Counted from the first letter of the stretch, positions 17,962 through 25,985 are shown. The stretch is DNA of 64,000 nt from Corynebacterium maris DSM 45190 (GCF_000442645.1 NC_021915.1:2723575-2787574), one strand, 5' to 3'. Numbers and translations are program-made. Notes: generated from the sequence alone by a model not told the origin.

Positions 17962-18234
17962 TTAGGCCTGGCGATGGATGAGTCCCTCCTTTCCGAACCA
18001 GGGGCGGCGGCGGTAAGGCGGGACGACGAAGCCGGCCCCGTAGTCCTCCGGGGTGCGCAGCCTGCCGAAGGCGCTGGCGACGATCAGTTCAGCCAATATC
18101 GCAACGCCGACGACGATGGCACCCCAGCCGAGGACGACGGCCAGCGTGCCGCCGGTTTCGAAGAGGAAGAAGGCTCCGACGAAAAACCCCAGGGCGATCA
18201 GGGTCTGGAAGAAGATACGTGCAACGAGTCGCAT
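17962..18234 (-). CDS. Small membrane protein, unknown
   Basis: 90 residues with two predicted membrane helices (about 6-24, FFQTLIALGFFVGAFFLF, and 31-53, LAVVLGWGAIVVGVAILAELIV) and a basic C-terminal tail (PPYRRRPWFGKEG). AAAGGAG (complement of 18241-18247) sits six bases before the ATG. I do not recognise a named family. Same strand as leuS but separated by the long inverted repeat. Confidence 0.65.
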   Translation of the reverse strand: MRLVARIFFQTLIALGFFVGAFFLFETGGTLAVVLGWGAIVVGVAILAELIVASAFGRLRTPEDYGAGFVVPPYRRRPWFGKEGLIHRQA

Positions 18235-18387
18235 GACGGGCTCCTTTCTGGTTGCACATTTAGTCTATGATTTCCCTCACTTATTAAGAAGGCTCCCCAG
18301 GTAACGATCTCCGCTCTTTTCGCCCGCCCCTGTTATCCTGAACCGCGCTTTCAGCGCAGCGACCATCCCAAAGAAAAGGACATCGAC

Positions 18388-18777
18388 ATGGGATTTTTTG
18401 ACAGCATGATGGGCAACGCCGGAAACATGGACCCGCAGGACGTGGTGAATAAGCTGGCCGAGGATCGGGTGCTCATCGACGGCGAGCGCGTGGTCAAGGC
18501 CTTCAACCTCTTCCGCGATTTCGTGGTGTTCACCGATTGGCGGATCATCTCCGTCGACGTGCAGGGGCTGACCGGCAAGAAGAAGTCCTACGAGACGCTG
18601 CCGTACTCGTCGATCAGCCGCTTCTCCGTGGAAACCGCCGGCACGATGGACATGGACAGCGAGATCGACATCTATGTCTCCTCGGCGACGACCCCGACCG
18701 TCGCACTCGAGATCCGCGATAACGAGGCACTTAAGGAGATCCAGAACCTGCTGGCCACGGCCCTGCGCAAGAGCTAA
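18388..18777 (+). CDS. Bacterial PH-domain protein
   Basis: 129 residues forming one bacterial pleckstrin-homology-like domain (PF08000 type): FRDFVVFTDWRIISVDVQG, KKKSYETLPYSSISRFSVE and the C-terminal helix DNEALKEIQNLLATALRKS are its typical elements. No signal peptide or membrane helix, so cytoplasmic. AAAAGGA lies seven bases before the ATG; TATCCT at 18334-18339 is a possible -10. Members of this family have no settled function; some bind membranes or act as small oligomeric rings. Confidence 0.8.
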   Translation: MGFFDSMMGNAGNMDPQDVVNKLAEDRVLIDGERVVKAFNLFRDFVVFTDWRIISVDVQGLTGKKKSYETLPYSSISRFSVETAGTMDMDSEIDIYVSSATTPTVALEIRDNEALKEIQNLLATALRKS

Positions 18778-18778
18778 G

Positions 18779-18807
18779 TAGACAGCTTAGTCTGCATGGT
18801 GTAGAGT
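18779..18807 (+). promoter_or_regulatory. Promoter with overlapping TAGAC-N6-GTCT palindrome
   Basis: TAGACA (18779-18784), 17 bases, TAGAGT (18802-18807) form a good sigma-A promoter. The -35 is half of an inverted repeat TAGAC-AGCTTA-GTCTG (18779-18794), nine of ten positions identical to the operator TAGAC-N6-GTCTA known for the sulfur-metabolism repressor McbR in C. glutamicum. Transcription would start near 18814, giving a leader of about 140 bases before the next gene. Confidence 0.5.
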
Positions 18808-18953
18808 GATCGGCGGATCAGGAAGTTCGGCCCCACGCCCTTCGACGCGGCCGACTGGCAACCCGGGATTCGCCCTGTGGTGCCCTCGAAGGAAGATCCG
18901 CCCTGCGGCCACTCCGGTCCGGGGAAAGATCGCGAGTTTTCAGGAGTATCTCC

Positions 18954-19442
18954 ATGACCGAAGACATCCACCAGCGCCATGCTGCCGTCCAGCCAATGCA
19001 GCTGCGCATGCTGCACTGCGGCTGCAAAATCTGCTCTCCCGGACACATCATCCACATGATCCAGGCCCGGGTATTCTCCAAGTGCCCGCCCGAAGACATT
19101 CACACCGCCCGCGTCACCGACGTCGGCCGCAACGAATTCACCGTCACCTACGACGGCAAGGAGCACCGCGCCTGGCACTCCTCGCACGCGGCGGTGGCGA
19201 AATTCTGTGCGGTGGCCACCAGCGAGAACGCCGTGGTGGCGAAGTTCAACCGGGGCAACATCCTCGCCGCCTACGACGGCACAGAGTCCGTCGGCCTCTC
19301 CTTGGCCTGGGACGACGACGCCCGCAGTCCTTGCGACGACAGCCCCGGCGGCCACGACGCCAACGGCGCCTCGCGGCGTGAAAACCGTGACCCGGACGCG
19401 TATTACGTCAGTACGCTGCACTGGGTGCTGCCGGCTGCTTAG
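18954..19442 (+). CDS. Conserved-looking unknown protein with N-terminal Cys/His cluster
   Basis: 162 residues, no family recognised. An N-terminal LRMLHCGCKICSPGHIIHMI has three cysteines and three histidines within 20 residues, a possible metal or redox site. The middle (TDVGRNEFTVTYDGKEHRAWH) looks beta-rich; the C-terminus is acidic then basic. No signal peptide. AGGAG (18942-18946) is seven bases before ATG 18954 and third-position GC is high, so the gene is real. The stop is directly followed by the lipoprotein gene start, and a possible McbR-like operator lies upstream, so a link to thiol or metal metabolism is worth considering but unproven. Confidence 0.65.
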   Translation: MTEDIHQRHAAVQPMQLRMLHCGCKICSPGHIIHMIQARVFSKCPPEDIHTARVTDVGRNEFTVTYDGKEHRAWHSSHAAVAKFCAVATSENAVVAKFNRGNILAAYDGTESVGLSLAWDDDARSPCDDSPGGHDANGASRRENRDPDAYYVSTLHWVLPAA

Positions 19443-19976
19443 ATGGAGGCCATGATCCGCCCCACCCTGGCAATCGTCGCCGTCTCTGCTGCGTGTGCCC
19501 TCGTCGCCTGCGGCGAGCAGGAGACGCAGGCGACGGGAGAAGCGCCCGACACCACCGCCGCAGTCGGGCCGTCGACCAGCACGGTGGTGTCCACCTCCGT
19601 GGTCACGGTTACGGAAAACGCCCCGGCGGAGAACACGGAGCCGACCGTGAGCGACCCGACCACGACGGCGGCCCCTGCCGGGCCCTCGGTGGAGGAGCGC
19701 TGCGAGCTGGGTCGGTTGACCTCCGACATCGACACCCCGGAGCTGGACGTGGTGTCCTACTGCGACGGGGAGTGGGCGAAGATCGGCAAGAACCAGACCG
19801 ACTGGATCGTGCGCATACACTGGGACGGTTCCCGCTGGGTTCAGCCGGAGTTCGACGGCGAGAAGCGCATGGGCATGACCCAGGGCTGTTACCTGCGGGA
19901 ATCTTTCGCCGACATCGGCCTGCCGCCCGCAGAGCTCACCACCCCCTATTGCGAGGCAGGCGACGTCATCTACTGA
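19443..19976 (+). CDS. Secreted lipoprotein, unknown (paralogue of the next gene)
   Basis: 177 residues. A signal peptide ends in the lipobox LVAC with the lipidated Cys at residue 23. A Thr/Pro/Ala-rich linker (about 25-80) leads to a small C-terminal domain with four cysteines: CDGEWAKIG, HWDGSRW and a final YCEAGDVIY. ATG 19443 directly follows the upstream stop; ATG 19452 would give a cleaner signal peptide (MIRPTLAIV) but has its GGAGG only two bases away. The C-terminal domain matches the next lipoprotein motif by motif, so the two arose by tandem duplication. No known family recognised. Confidence 0.7.
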   Translation: MEAMIRPTLAIVAVSAACALVACGEQETQATGEAPDTTAAVGPSTSTVVSTSVVTVTENAPAENTEPTVSDPTTTAAPAGPSVEERCELGRLTSDIDTPELDVVSYCDGEWAKIGKNQTDWIVRIHWDGSRWVQPEFDGEKRMGMTQGCYLRESFADIGLPPAELTTPYCEAGDVIY

Positions 19977-20053
19977 CCGGGCGGGGGTGATGATTCGATT
20001 ATAGATTCCTCTGTCCGCGGCGAACCCCCACCACCGCGCTTTAAGATCAAGGC

Positions 20054-20566
20054 ATGAAACCCGTGCCCGTTTTCTGCGTCAGCGCCCTCGCCTCGCTGAG
20101 CCTGGTGGGCTGCACCATCGGCGACGGCGCGACTGACGCGGCACCGACTACGGCGGAGGAATCCGTGGCCGAACCAGCACCGTCGGAGACACAGGCCCCG
20201 CCGCCGACGTCCGCGCCCCAGCTGGAGCAGACGCGCGCGCCGGAGACCACGGACGTGGCCTCCGCCGAGCGCTGCGACACGCCCTTCATCGCCGAGGCCA
20301 TCGGTGAGCCGCAGAACGCGGACCGGTTGATCCAGTTCTTCTGCGACGGACAGTGGGCGCACGTGGGCCTGGAACAAACCGGCATCGAGAGCTTCTTGGT
20401 CTGGGACGGCGGCGTCTGGACATGGCTGGAATCCGACGGGCACTTCGCCGGAGTCGGACTCACGGTGGACTGCCACCTGCCGGAGACCGTCAACGCCCAC
20501 GCCCCGGTCCCCGAGGAGATCGAAGAGGCCGTGTACTACTGCGGCCCCGACGACGTCCTGTACTGA
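20054..20566 (+). CDS. Secreted lipoprotein, unknown (paralogue of the previous gene)
   Basis: 170 residues, signal peptide with lipobox LVGC (Cys20), a Pro/Thr/Glu-rich linker and a C-terminal domain sharing CDGQWAHVG, QTG, VWDGGVW, ESDG and the closing YCGPDDVLY with the preceding lipoprotein. Conserved Cys positions suggest two disulfides outside the cell. TAAGAT (20042-20047) ends six bases before the ATG, so this gene likely has its own promoter and a leaderless mRNA. Function unknown; anchored to the outer face of the cytoplasmic membrane. Confidence 0.7.
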   Translation: MKPVPVFCVSALASLSLVGCTIGDGATDAAPTTAEESVAEPAPSETQAPPPTSAPQLEQTRAPETTDVASAERCDTPFIAEAIGEPQNADRLIQFFCDGQWAHVGLEQTGIESFLVWDGGVWTWLESDGHFAGVGLTVDCHLPETVNAHAPVPEEIEEAVYYCGPDDVLY

Positions 20567-20570
20567 GCGG

Positions 20571-22037
20571 CTAGCCCTCCAGGCGGGTGAAGCCGATGGT
20601 GTGATCCGTGGTGAACTCCTGGATCGCCCACTCACCGTTAAACCGACCGATACCCGAGTTACGCTCACCACCAAACGCGATATGCGCCTCATCTTGCACC
20701 GGCATCTCGTTGACATAGGTCATCCCGGCCGCAAACGCCTGCGCCACCCGGGCCCCACGATCCAGATCCTGGGTAAAGATCGAACTCGACAACCCGAACT
20801 CATGATCATTGGCAATACGAACCGCATCCGCCTCATCCGCGGCCTTGATCACGCTGACCAACGGACCAAACAACTCTTCTTGCGCCAACTCCGAATCCGG
20901 ATCCACATCCGCAAACACATGCGGCGGCACGACACGCCCTTCGATCTCGCCGGAAGCCACGATCCGTACCCCGTCAGCCTGGGCCTGATCGATGCGCTCG
21001 ATGTGGTTGTTCAGCTGCGAGTCGTTGATCACCGGGCCGACCAGCACCCCGTCCCCGGCCGGATCCCCGTAAGCCACCTGGGAGGCCGCGGCGGCGAACT
21101 TCTCGACGAACTCGTCGTAGACGCTCGCGTCCACGATGATGCGGTTGACCGCCATACAAATCTGCCCCGAATGCAGGAACGTACCGACCACGGCCTGGCC
21201 AACGGCGGCGTCGATGTCGGCGTCGTCGAGGACCACCAGCGGGGCGTTGCCGCCGAGCTCCAACGACACCGGCTTGATGTGCTGGCCACCCAACGCCTTC
21301 GCCCCCACACCGCGGCCGACCGGGGTGGAACCGGTAAACGAAATCAACGATGGAACCTCGTGTTCGACGAAGTAGTCGCCGATGGTGGAACCACGCCCGG
21401 CGACCACGTTGAGAACCCCGGCGGGCAGGCCGGCGTCTTCGAAGATCTTCGCGATCAACAACCCGCCGGTGACCGGGGTATCGGTCGCGGGTTTGAGCAC
21501 CACGGCGTTACCCAGCGCCAGGGCCGGTGCCACCGAGCGCTGCGAGAGGTGCAGCGGGAAGTTCCAGGGGCTGATCACCCCGACCACACCGAGTGGTTTG
21601 CGGTAGACGCGTACTTCCTTGTTGGGGGTGTTCGACGGGAAGATTTGACCGGTCATCCGTGCCGGGAAGGTCGCGGCCTCGCGGGTGATCGCGATCGCCA
21701 GGCTGACTTCCTTGTTGGCTTTGATCGCGGTGGAGCCGGATTCGGTGATCAGCCAGTCGACGATCTCCTCGCGGCGCTCGGCGAGTAGTTCCGCGGCACG
21801 CGCGATGACCTTGGAACGCTTGTTCGGGGTCAGCCCCGCCCACTCGCGTTGTGCCGTACGTGCGGAGGCGTACGCCTTATCGACGTCGTTTGTTGATGCG
21901 CCCTGCAGCGTGACGATGGTCTCGTCGGTGTACGGGTTGACGTCGACGATCTCTGCGGTGTCAGAGCCGGCGGCGGGCGCGCCGTCGATGTAGACGCCGA
22001 GCAAATCCATGCCGGCAAAAGTGGCGGTGGTGGTCAT
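20571..22037 (-). CDS. vdh: Aldehyde dehydrogenase, benzaldehyde/vanillin dehydrogenase type
   Basis: 488 residues, NAD(P)-dependent ALDH. The active Cys is in HSGQICMAVNRI near 291, the base Glu in SLELGGNAPLVV near 257, the cofactor loop FTGSTPVGRGVG. The segment REAATFPARMTGQIFPSNTP and overall form are those of Vdh/benzaldehyde dehydrogenase, which oxidise vanillin and other aromatic aldehydes to acids in corynebacteria. ATG 22035-22037 was chosen for AAGGAGA eight bases upstream. CATACT (complement of 22099-22104) may be the -10 box. Substrate range is inferred. Confidence 0.8.
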   Translation of the reverse strand: MTTTATFAGMDLLGVYIDGAPAAGSDTAEIVDVNPYTDETIVTLQGASTNDVDKAYASARTAQREWAGLTPNKRSKVIARAAELLAERREEIVDWLITESGSTAIKANKEVSLAIAITREAATFPARMTGQIFPSNTPNKEVRVYRKPLGVVGVISPWNFPLHLSQRSVAPALALGNAVVLKPATDTPVTGGLLIAKIFEDAGLPAGVLNVVAGRGSTIGDYFVEHEVPSLISFTGSTPVGRGVGAKALGGQHIKPVSLELGGNAPLVVLDDADIDAAVGQAVVGTFLHSGQICMAVNRIIVDASVYDEFVEKFAAAASQVAYGDPAGDGVLVGPVINDSQLNNHIERIDQAQADGVRIVASGEIEGRVVPPHVFADVDPDSELAQEELFGPLVSVIKAADEADAVRIANDHEFGLSSSIFTQDLDRGARVAQAFAAGMTYVNEMPVQDEAHIAFGGERNSGIGRFNGEWAIQEFTTDHTIGFTRLEG

Positions 22038-22173
22038 CGTGCAAGTCTCCTTAAGCGTTCCGTGAGCTCGGGAAGACATCTCCCCGGCCTTTCGGGCAAG
22101 TATGCCAACGAGGGTCACGGCCGTGCCGTAGGCGCTGGTAGAGAGGTCGCAGAGGGGTAAAGGGTCGGGGTCG

Positions 22174-22632
22174 CTAGTCTTGCTGCGCTTGGCCCTCGAG
22201 TTCGCGCACCTTCGCACGCAGCGCCTTCTCCCGTTCCCAGCGCTTGCCCACGTCCCGCAGGATCGCGGCGATGCCCTCGATCTCCCCGGCGTCGTCTTTG
22301 AGCATGACGATGGAAAATTCCAGGGACACCCGCTCACCGTTCGCCTTCACGCCCGGCGCGGAGAGCGGGTCGTGGCCGTAGCGGGTCCGGCCGCTGTCCA
22401 TGACGCGATCCCAGCCGGTCCAGTGGGCGCCGCGGTGCTTCTCCGGGATGATCAGGTCCAAGGACTGGCCGATGGCGTGGTCCGCGGTGTGTCCGAAGAG
22501 GGTTTCCGCGGCGTCATTCCACAGCCGGATGGTGCCGGAGCGGTCGGCGTAGATGACGGCGTCGAGGGTGGAGTCGGCGACGATGCGGGCCGCGGTCTCC
22601 TGCCACGAAGCGTCGGAGGTGTGCTCGGTCAT
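22174..22632 (-). CDS. Stand-alone PAS-domain protein
   Basis: 152 residues: one PAS domain (about 14-128; IVADSTLDAVIYADRSGTIR, WNDAAETLFGHTADHAIGQS, SLEFSIVMLKDD, GIAAILRDV) plus a charged C-terminal helix that may dimerise. It has no kinase, cyclase or DNA-binding domain and lacks the LOV cysteine motif. The conserved EKHRGAHW matches a group of single-domain PAS proteins thought to sense heme, flavin or small aromatics; the ligand here is not known. It sits between two aldehyde dehydrogenases, just upstream of vdh on the same strand. Confidence 0.8.
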   Translation of the reverse strand: MTEHTSDASWQETAARIVADSTLDAVIYADRSGTIRLWNDAAETLFGHTADHAIGQSLDLIIPEKHRGAHWTGWDRVMDSGRTRYGHDPLSAPGVKANGERVSLEFSIVMLKDDAGEIEGIAAILRDVGKRWEREKALRAKVRELEGQAQQD

Positions 22633-22659
22633 AGTGTTCTCCTTGGTCCGTCGGCGAAT

Positions 22660-22845
22660 TCAGCCGACTCGTTTCGCCTGTTCGTCGCGCTCCAATAGGA
22701 GGAATAGCTGATTATGGGCGGCGGTGATCAACGCGGAGTATCGCCACCCGTCGGCGGCGTACTCGTTGAGGGCGGACTCGAGCGTCGCCCCCTCGAGTCG
22801 CCCGTCCACCAAAGCGTTGTCCATGTCCAGCACTTTGTATTCCAT
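22660..22845 (-). CDS. Small DUF4177-like protein
   Basis: 61 residues: MEYKVLDMDNAL, then LNEYAADGWRYSALITAAH and a LFLLLER strand, the beta-alpha-beta pattern of DUF4177. TAGGCT (complement of 22852-22857) ends six bases before the ATG, a leaderless start. Fourteen bases separate the stop from nothing but the PAS gene's ribosome binding region, so the two are probably one transcript. Function unknown. Confidence 0.7.
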   Translation of the reverse strand: MEYKVLDMDNALVDGRLEGATLESALNEYAADGWRYSALITAAHNQLFLLLERDEQAKRVG

Positions 22846-22918
22846 GCTTTGAGCCTAGCGACGGCGAAAGAGCGCTGCGATCATTCTTTTCACCGGCCCT
22901 GACTCTGGGGCTCTGGCC

Positions 22919-24391
22919 TCAGCGCTGGTAGGGGTCGGCCACGCCGAGGTACTGGACGGTGGTGTATTCGTCGATGCCCTCGGCGCCGCCTTCGCGGCCG
23001 AGGCCGGAATGTTTGACGCCGCCGAAGGGGGCCGCCGCGTTGGAGACGACGCCGGCGTTGAAGCCGATCAGGCCGAATTCCAGGCCGTCGGACAGTCGCC
23101 ACAGCCGGGCGGGGTCTTCGCTGTAGGCGTAGGCGGCCAGGCCGTATTCGGTGGCGTTGGCCAGCTCGTAGGCTTCTTGCTCGGTGGCGAAGGTGACGAC
23201 GGGGGCGACGGGGCCGAAGATTTCTTCGGTGACCACCCGCGCGTCGTCGGTGACGTCGGCCAGCACGGTGGGGGCGAAGAAGTGCCCGGCGCCGTCGATG
23301 CGCTTGCCGCCGGTCAGCACGCGGGCGCCGGCGGCGACGGCGTCGTCGACGAGCGCTTCGACGTTGTCGACGGCCCCCGCCTCGATGAGCGGGCCGACCT
23401 CGACGCCGTCGTCCAGGCCGTCGCCGATGGTCATCGCGGCGAGGCGCTCAGCCAGGCGGGCGGCGAAGTTCTCGGCGACCGAGTCATGCACGAGGAAACG
23501 GTTGGCGGCGGTGCAGGCCTCGCCGATGTTGCGCATTTTGGCGGCGACCGCGCCGTCGACGGCGGCGTCCAGGTCGGCGTCCTCGAACACGAGGAAGGGG
23601 GCGTTGCCGCCGAGCTCCATGGAGGTGCGCAGCACGTTGTCGGCGGACTGCTTGAGCAGCTGCTTGCCCACGGCGGTGGAGCCGGTGAAGGAGAGTTTGC
23701 GTAGGCGGGGATCGGCCAGCAGCGGTTCGGAGATCGCTGACGCCGACGAGGAGGTGACCACGTTGAGCACGCCCGCGGGCAGGCCGGCGTCGAGCATCGT
23801 CTGGGCGAAGTAGTGGGCGGTCAGCGGCGTGAGCTTGGCGGGTTTGAGCACCATCGTGCAGCCGGCGGCGATCGCCGGGGCGACTTTGCGGGTGGCCATG
23901 GCCAGGGGGAAGTTCCACGGGGTGATCAGCAGGCAGGGGCCGACGGGTTTGCGGGCGGTGAGCATCCGCAGCGTGCCTTCGGGGACCTGGGCGTGGCGGC
24001 CGTATTGGCGGGTGGTCTCCTCGGAGAACCAGCGCAGGAACTCGGCGCCGTAGGTGACTTCGCCGCGGGATTCGGCGAGCGGCTTGCCCATCTCCAGGGT
24101 CATGAGCGTGGCGAAGTCTTCGGCGCGTTCGGTGACCAGGTCGAAGGCGCGGCGCAGGATCTCGGCGCGTTCGCGCGGGGCGGTGCGCGCCCACCCGGTT
24201 TGGGCGGCCGCGGCGGCGTCGAGGGCCGCGACCGCGTCCTCGGAGGTGGCGGAGGCGACGGTGGCGATCTGCTCGCCGGTGGCGGGATTGTCCACCGTGA
24301 GGGTCTCGCCGGTGGAACCGGGGCGCCACGCGCCGTCGATAAGCAGATCGGTGGGGACCTTGGCCAGCAGTTCCTGCACAGTGGGCGTCAT
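22919..24391 (-). CDS. gabD: Succinate-semialdehyde dehydrogenase (NADP+)
   Basis: 490 residues. The ALDH signature includes ITPWNFPLAMATRKVAPAIA, FTGSTAVGKQLLKQSA, Glu in MELGGNAPFLVF and Cys in NIGEACTAANRF near 290; FGGVKHSGLGREGGAEGI near the end is characteristic of GabD-type enzymes. It oxidises succinate semialdehyde to succinate, closing GABA or 2-oxoglutarate shunts, and may also act on related semialdehydes. GGGAGGA lies six bases before ATG 24389-24391. No GABA aminotransferase gene is nearby. Confidence 0.85.
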   Translation of the reverse strand: MTPTVQELLAKVPTDLLIDGAWRPGSTGETLTVDNPATGEQIATVASATSEDAVAALDAAAAAQTGWARTAPRERAEILRRAFDLVTERAEDFATLMTLEMGKPLAESRGEVTYGAEFLRWFSEETTRQYGRHAQVPEGTLRMLTARKPVGPCLLITPWNFPLAMATRKVAPAIAAGCTMVLKPAKLTPLTAHYFAQTMLDAGLPAGVLNVVTSSSASAISEPLLADPRLRKLSFTGSTAVGKQLLKQSADNVLRTSMELGGNAPFLVFEDADLDAAVDGAVAAKMRNIGEACTAANRFLVHDSVAENFAARLAERLAAMTIGDGLDDGVEVGPLIEAGAVDNVEALVDDAVAAGARVLTGGKRIDGAGHFFAPTVLADVTDDARVVTEEIFGPVAPVVTFATEQEAYELANATEYGLAAYAYSEDPARLWRLSDGLEFGLIGFNAGVVSNAAAPFGGVKHSGLGREGGAEGIDEYTTVQYLGVADPYQR

Positions 24392-24503
24392 GTACGTTCC
24401 TCCCGGAGAGTGGTGAATCAGGTGCCCGCCCCAGCGTAGGTGCAGACCCCGCGCCGCCGCTTTTCTCTGTAAATTCCCGGACTAAAGTTGTAAGATTGGG
24501 GCC

Positions 24504-24950
24504 ATGCTCAAGCCACTTCTCATCGCCATCGGTGTGCTCAGCACTGCCCTCGGTGCAGCGGGGGTCGTGCTGCCCATCCTGCCGACGACGCCGTTTCTGC
24601 TGCTCGCGGCGTTTTGCTTCGCCCGCAGCTCACAACGGCTGCACAATTACCTGATCAACCACAGGATCCTGGGCACCTACATCTACAACTATTATCACCG
24701 GGCGATGACGCCGAAACACAAGGCGCGCACCCTGGCGGTGCTGTGGTTCGGCATCATCGTCTCGTGTCTGCTCATCGGCCGGACCTTCGCCTGGGTGCTG
24801 CTGCCGGTCATCGCCACGCTGGTCTCGATCCACCTCCTGCGGCTGCGGCCGCGCCCGGAGAACTCGCCCACCCGACTGCGCGAGCACGACTCCGAGCACA
24901 CCCCGCAGCTCACCGACGGGGAGCCCTCAGAACCCGCCCGGCGCGCCTGA
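24504..24950 (+). CDS. DUF454 (YbaN) family membrane protein
   Basis: 148 residues with two N-terminal helices (about 4-40, LPTTPFLLLAAFCFARSS is the family hallmark: P-T-T-P-F) and a hydrophobic pair at about 78-113, then a charged tail. DUF454 proteins are small inner-membrane proteins of unknown role. TAAGAT (24491-24496) is seven bases before the ATG, so the mRNA is likely leaderless. Confidence 0.85.
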   Translation: MLKPLLIAIGVLSTALGAAGVVLPILPTTPFLLLAAFCFARSSQRLHNYLINHRILGTYIYNYYHRAMTPKHKARTLAVLWFGIIVSCLLIGRTFAWVLLPVIATLVSIHLLRLRPRPENSPTRLREHDSEHTPQLTDGEPSEPARRA

Positions 24951-24977
24951 GCCGAGGAAAAGAGCAAGAGTGGGGCC

Positions 24978-25103
24978 ATGGACCCCGCGCACTTCGACCT
25001 CATCGCGCTGGCCATGCGCCACGGCGTGACCGCCAGCGAGTTGGGCCGGGGGATCTACACGCACCCGTCGACGAGCGAGATCTTCAACCAACTGCTGGAG
25101 TAG
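24978..25103 (+). pseudogene. C-terminal remnant of a pyridine nucleotide-disulfide reductase
   Basis: A 41-codon open frame (MDPAHFDLIALAMRHGVTAS ... then IYTHPSTSEIFNQLLE and stop) reads as the last part of the dimerisation domain of a flavoprotein disulfide reductase such as mycothione reductase or a lipoamide-dehydrogenase-like protein; THPSTSE-type ends are typical there. Nothing in the 27 bases upstream or in other frames encodes the FAD or NAD domains. It is either a gene remnant or a small independent peptide; a remnant is more likely. Confidence 0.55.
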
Positions 25104-25121
25104 GCGGTACCCTCAATTCCC

Positions 25122-25733
25122 ATGAGCGATTCTTCCCCGCAGCGGCGGGTGTACAACGCCGACCGCAAACAGGCCCTGCGCCACCTCGATCAGGCGATCG
25201 CCGACGGCCGCCTGGACATCCAGGACTACGAAGAATTCTCCGGCGTCATCGCCCGCACCGAGGACATGGGCGAGCTCGAGGACGTGGTCCGGCGCGTCCA
25301 ATCCTTGTCGACGACCGGGGCGCCCGCCCCGCAGATGCATTCCCCGGCCCCGGCGCACACCCGCCCGGAGGACAAGACCGCGTGGTTCGCCAACATCGAG
25401 CGCACCGGCGCCTGGACCGTCACTGACGGGGCGAAGTACACCGTCACCCTGGGCACGCTCTTTCTGGACATGCGGGAAGCCACGTCCTCGGCCCCGGTGG
25501 TGCGCATCAACGTCCACGTGCTCCTCGGCAGCGCACGCATCGTGGTCAGCCCCGGGGTCATCGTCGAGTCCGAGGCGGAGCTGATCATGAGCGATACGCC
25601 GAAAATCAACGTCGACCCGCCCGCCCCCGGCGCCGCCCGGATCATCGTCACCGGCCGCATCATCCTGGGTGACCTCAAGGTCGTCTCCCGTCAGGCGGGG
25701 CAGCGGCTGCCGCTGGGGTTCAAGAACCTCTGA
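25122..25733 (+). CDS. DUF1707 domain protein
   Basis: 203 residues. The N-terminus (VYNADRKQALRHLDQAIADG, RLDIQDYEE) is a DUF1707 domain, a short helical SHOCT-like segment common in Actinobacteria; residues about 75-203 form a beta-strand-rich domain like the DUF2154/LiaF-type cell-wall-sensing C-terminal fold (repeated V-x-I-x-V patterns, GSARIVVSPGVIVESEAELI). No membrane helix. TACCCT (25108-25113) ends eight bases before the ATG. Possible role in envelope sensing is inference from fold similarity. Confidence 0.75.
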   Translation: MSDSSPQRRVYNADRKQALRHLDQAIADGRLDIQDYEEFSGVIARTEDMGELEDVVRRVQSLSTTGAPAPQMHSPAPAHTRPEDKTAWFANIERTGAWTVTDGAKYTVTLGTLFLDMREATSSAPVVRINVHVLLGSARIVVSPGVIVESEAELIMSDTPKINVDPPAPGAARIIVTGRIILGDLKVVSRQAGQRLPLGFKNL

Positions 25734-25813
25734 CCCCACCCCGGGGCCGGGAGGCCGGGAGGCCGGATGTCGCTCTCCCCACCCCGTCCCACCGCCATGT
25801 GCTGAAAAACGTT

Positions 25814-25871
25814 TGATGAAAGATCGAGTGCCCGCCCTCCCTGGGGAGGATGGACACTCGGTCTTTCATCA
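25814..25871. repeat. Long hairpin between convergent genes
   Basis: Arms 25814-25830 and 25855-25871 match at 16 of 17 positions (TGATGAAAGATCGAGTG), with an inner CCTCC/GGAGG pair. It lies between the DUF1707 gene and the symporter, 80 bases after the first stop. The right side lacks a T-run; on the opposite strand AAACGTTTTTC follows. Probably a two-way terminator or small palindromic repeat. Confidence 0.65.
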
Positions 25872-25909
25872 CCCAGCTTTCACCCACCGCTGATACCGCC
25901 ACCCGTAGA

Positions 25910-25951
25910 CAAAAACCGAGTGACCCCGGACATCTCCGGGGGCACTCGGTT
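25910..25951 (-). terminator. Terminator of the dicarboxylate symporter gene
   Basis: Stem 25914-25929 with 25936-25951 (15 of 16 paired, AACCGAGTG outer part), six-base loop, and TTTTTG after the stem on the minus strand. It is 35 bases beyond the symporter stop. Its outer arm shares CCGAGTG with the hairpin at 25814-25871. Confidence 0.85.
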
Positions 25952-25985
25952 CAGGCGCGAGGCGCGCAGCAGTAAGAGGCGGCCG

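Noticed and set aside
18774..19820. 348-codon open frame on the minus strand across the unknown and lipoprotein genes
   Set aside because: Competing plus-strand genes have ribosome binding sites, signal peptides and high third-position GC; this frame would also cross the promoter at 18779-18807.
25720..25902. Short frames on both strands over the 25.8-kb hairpin
   Set aside because: Both begin M-K-D-R-V only because the hairpin is self-complementary; no other support.
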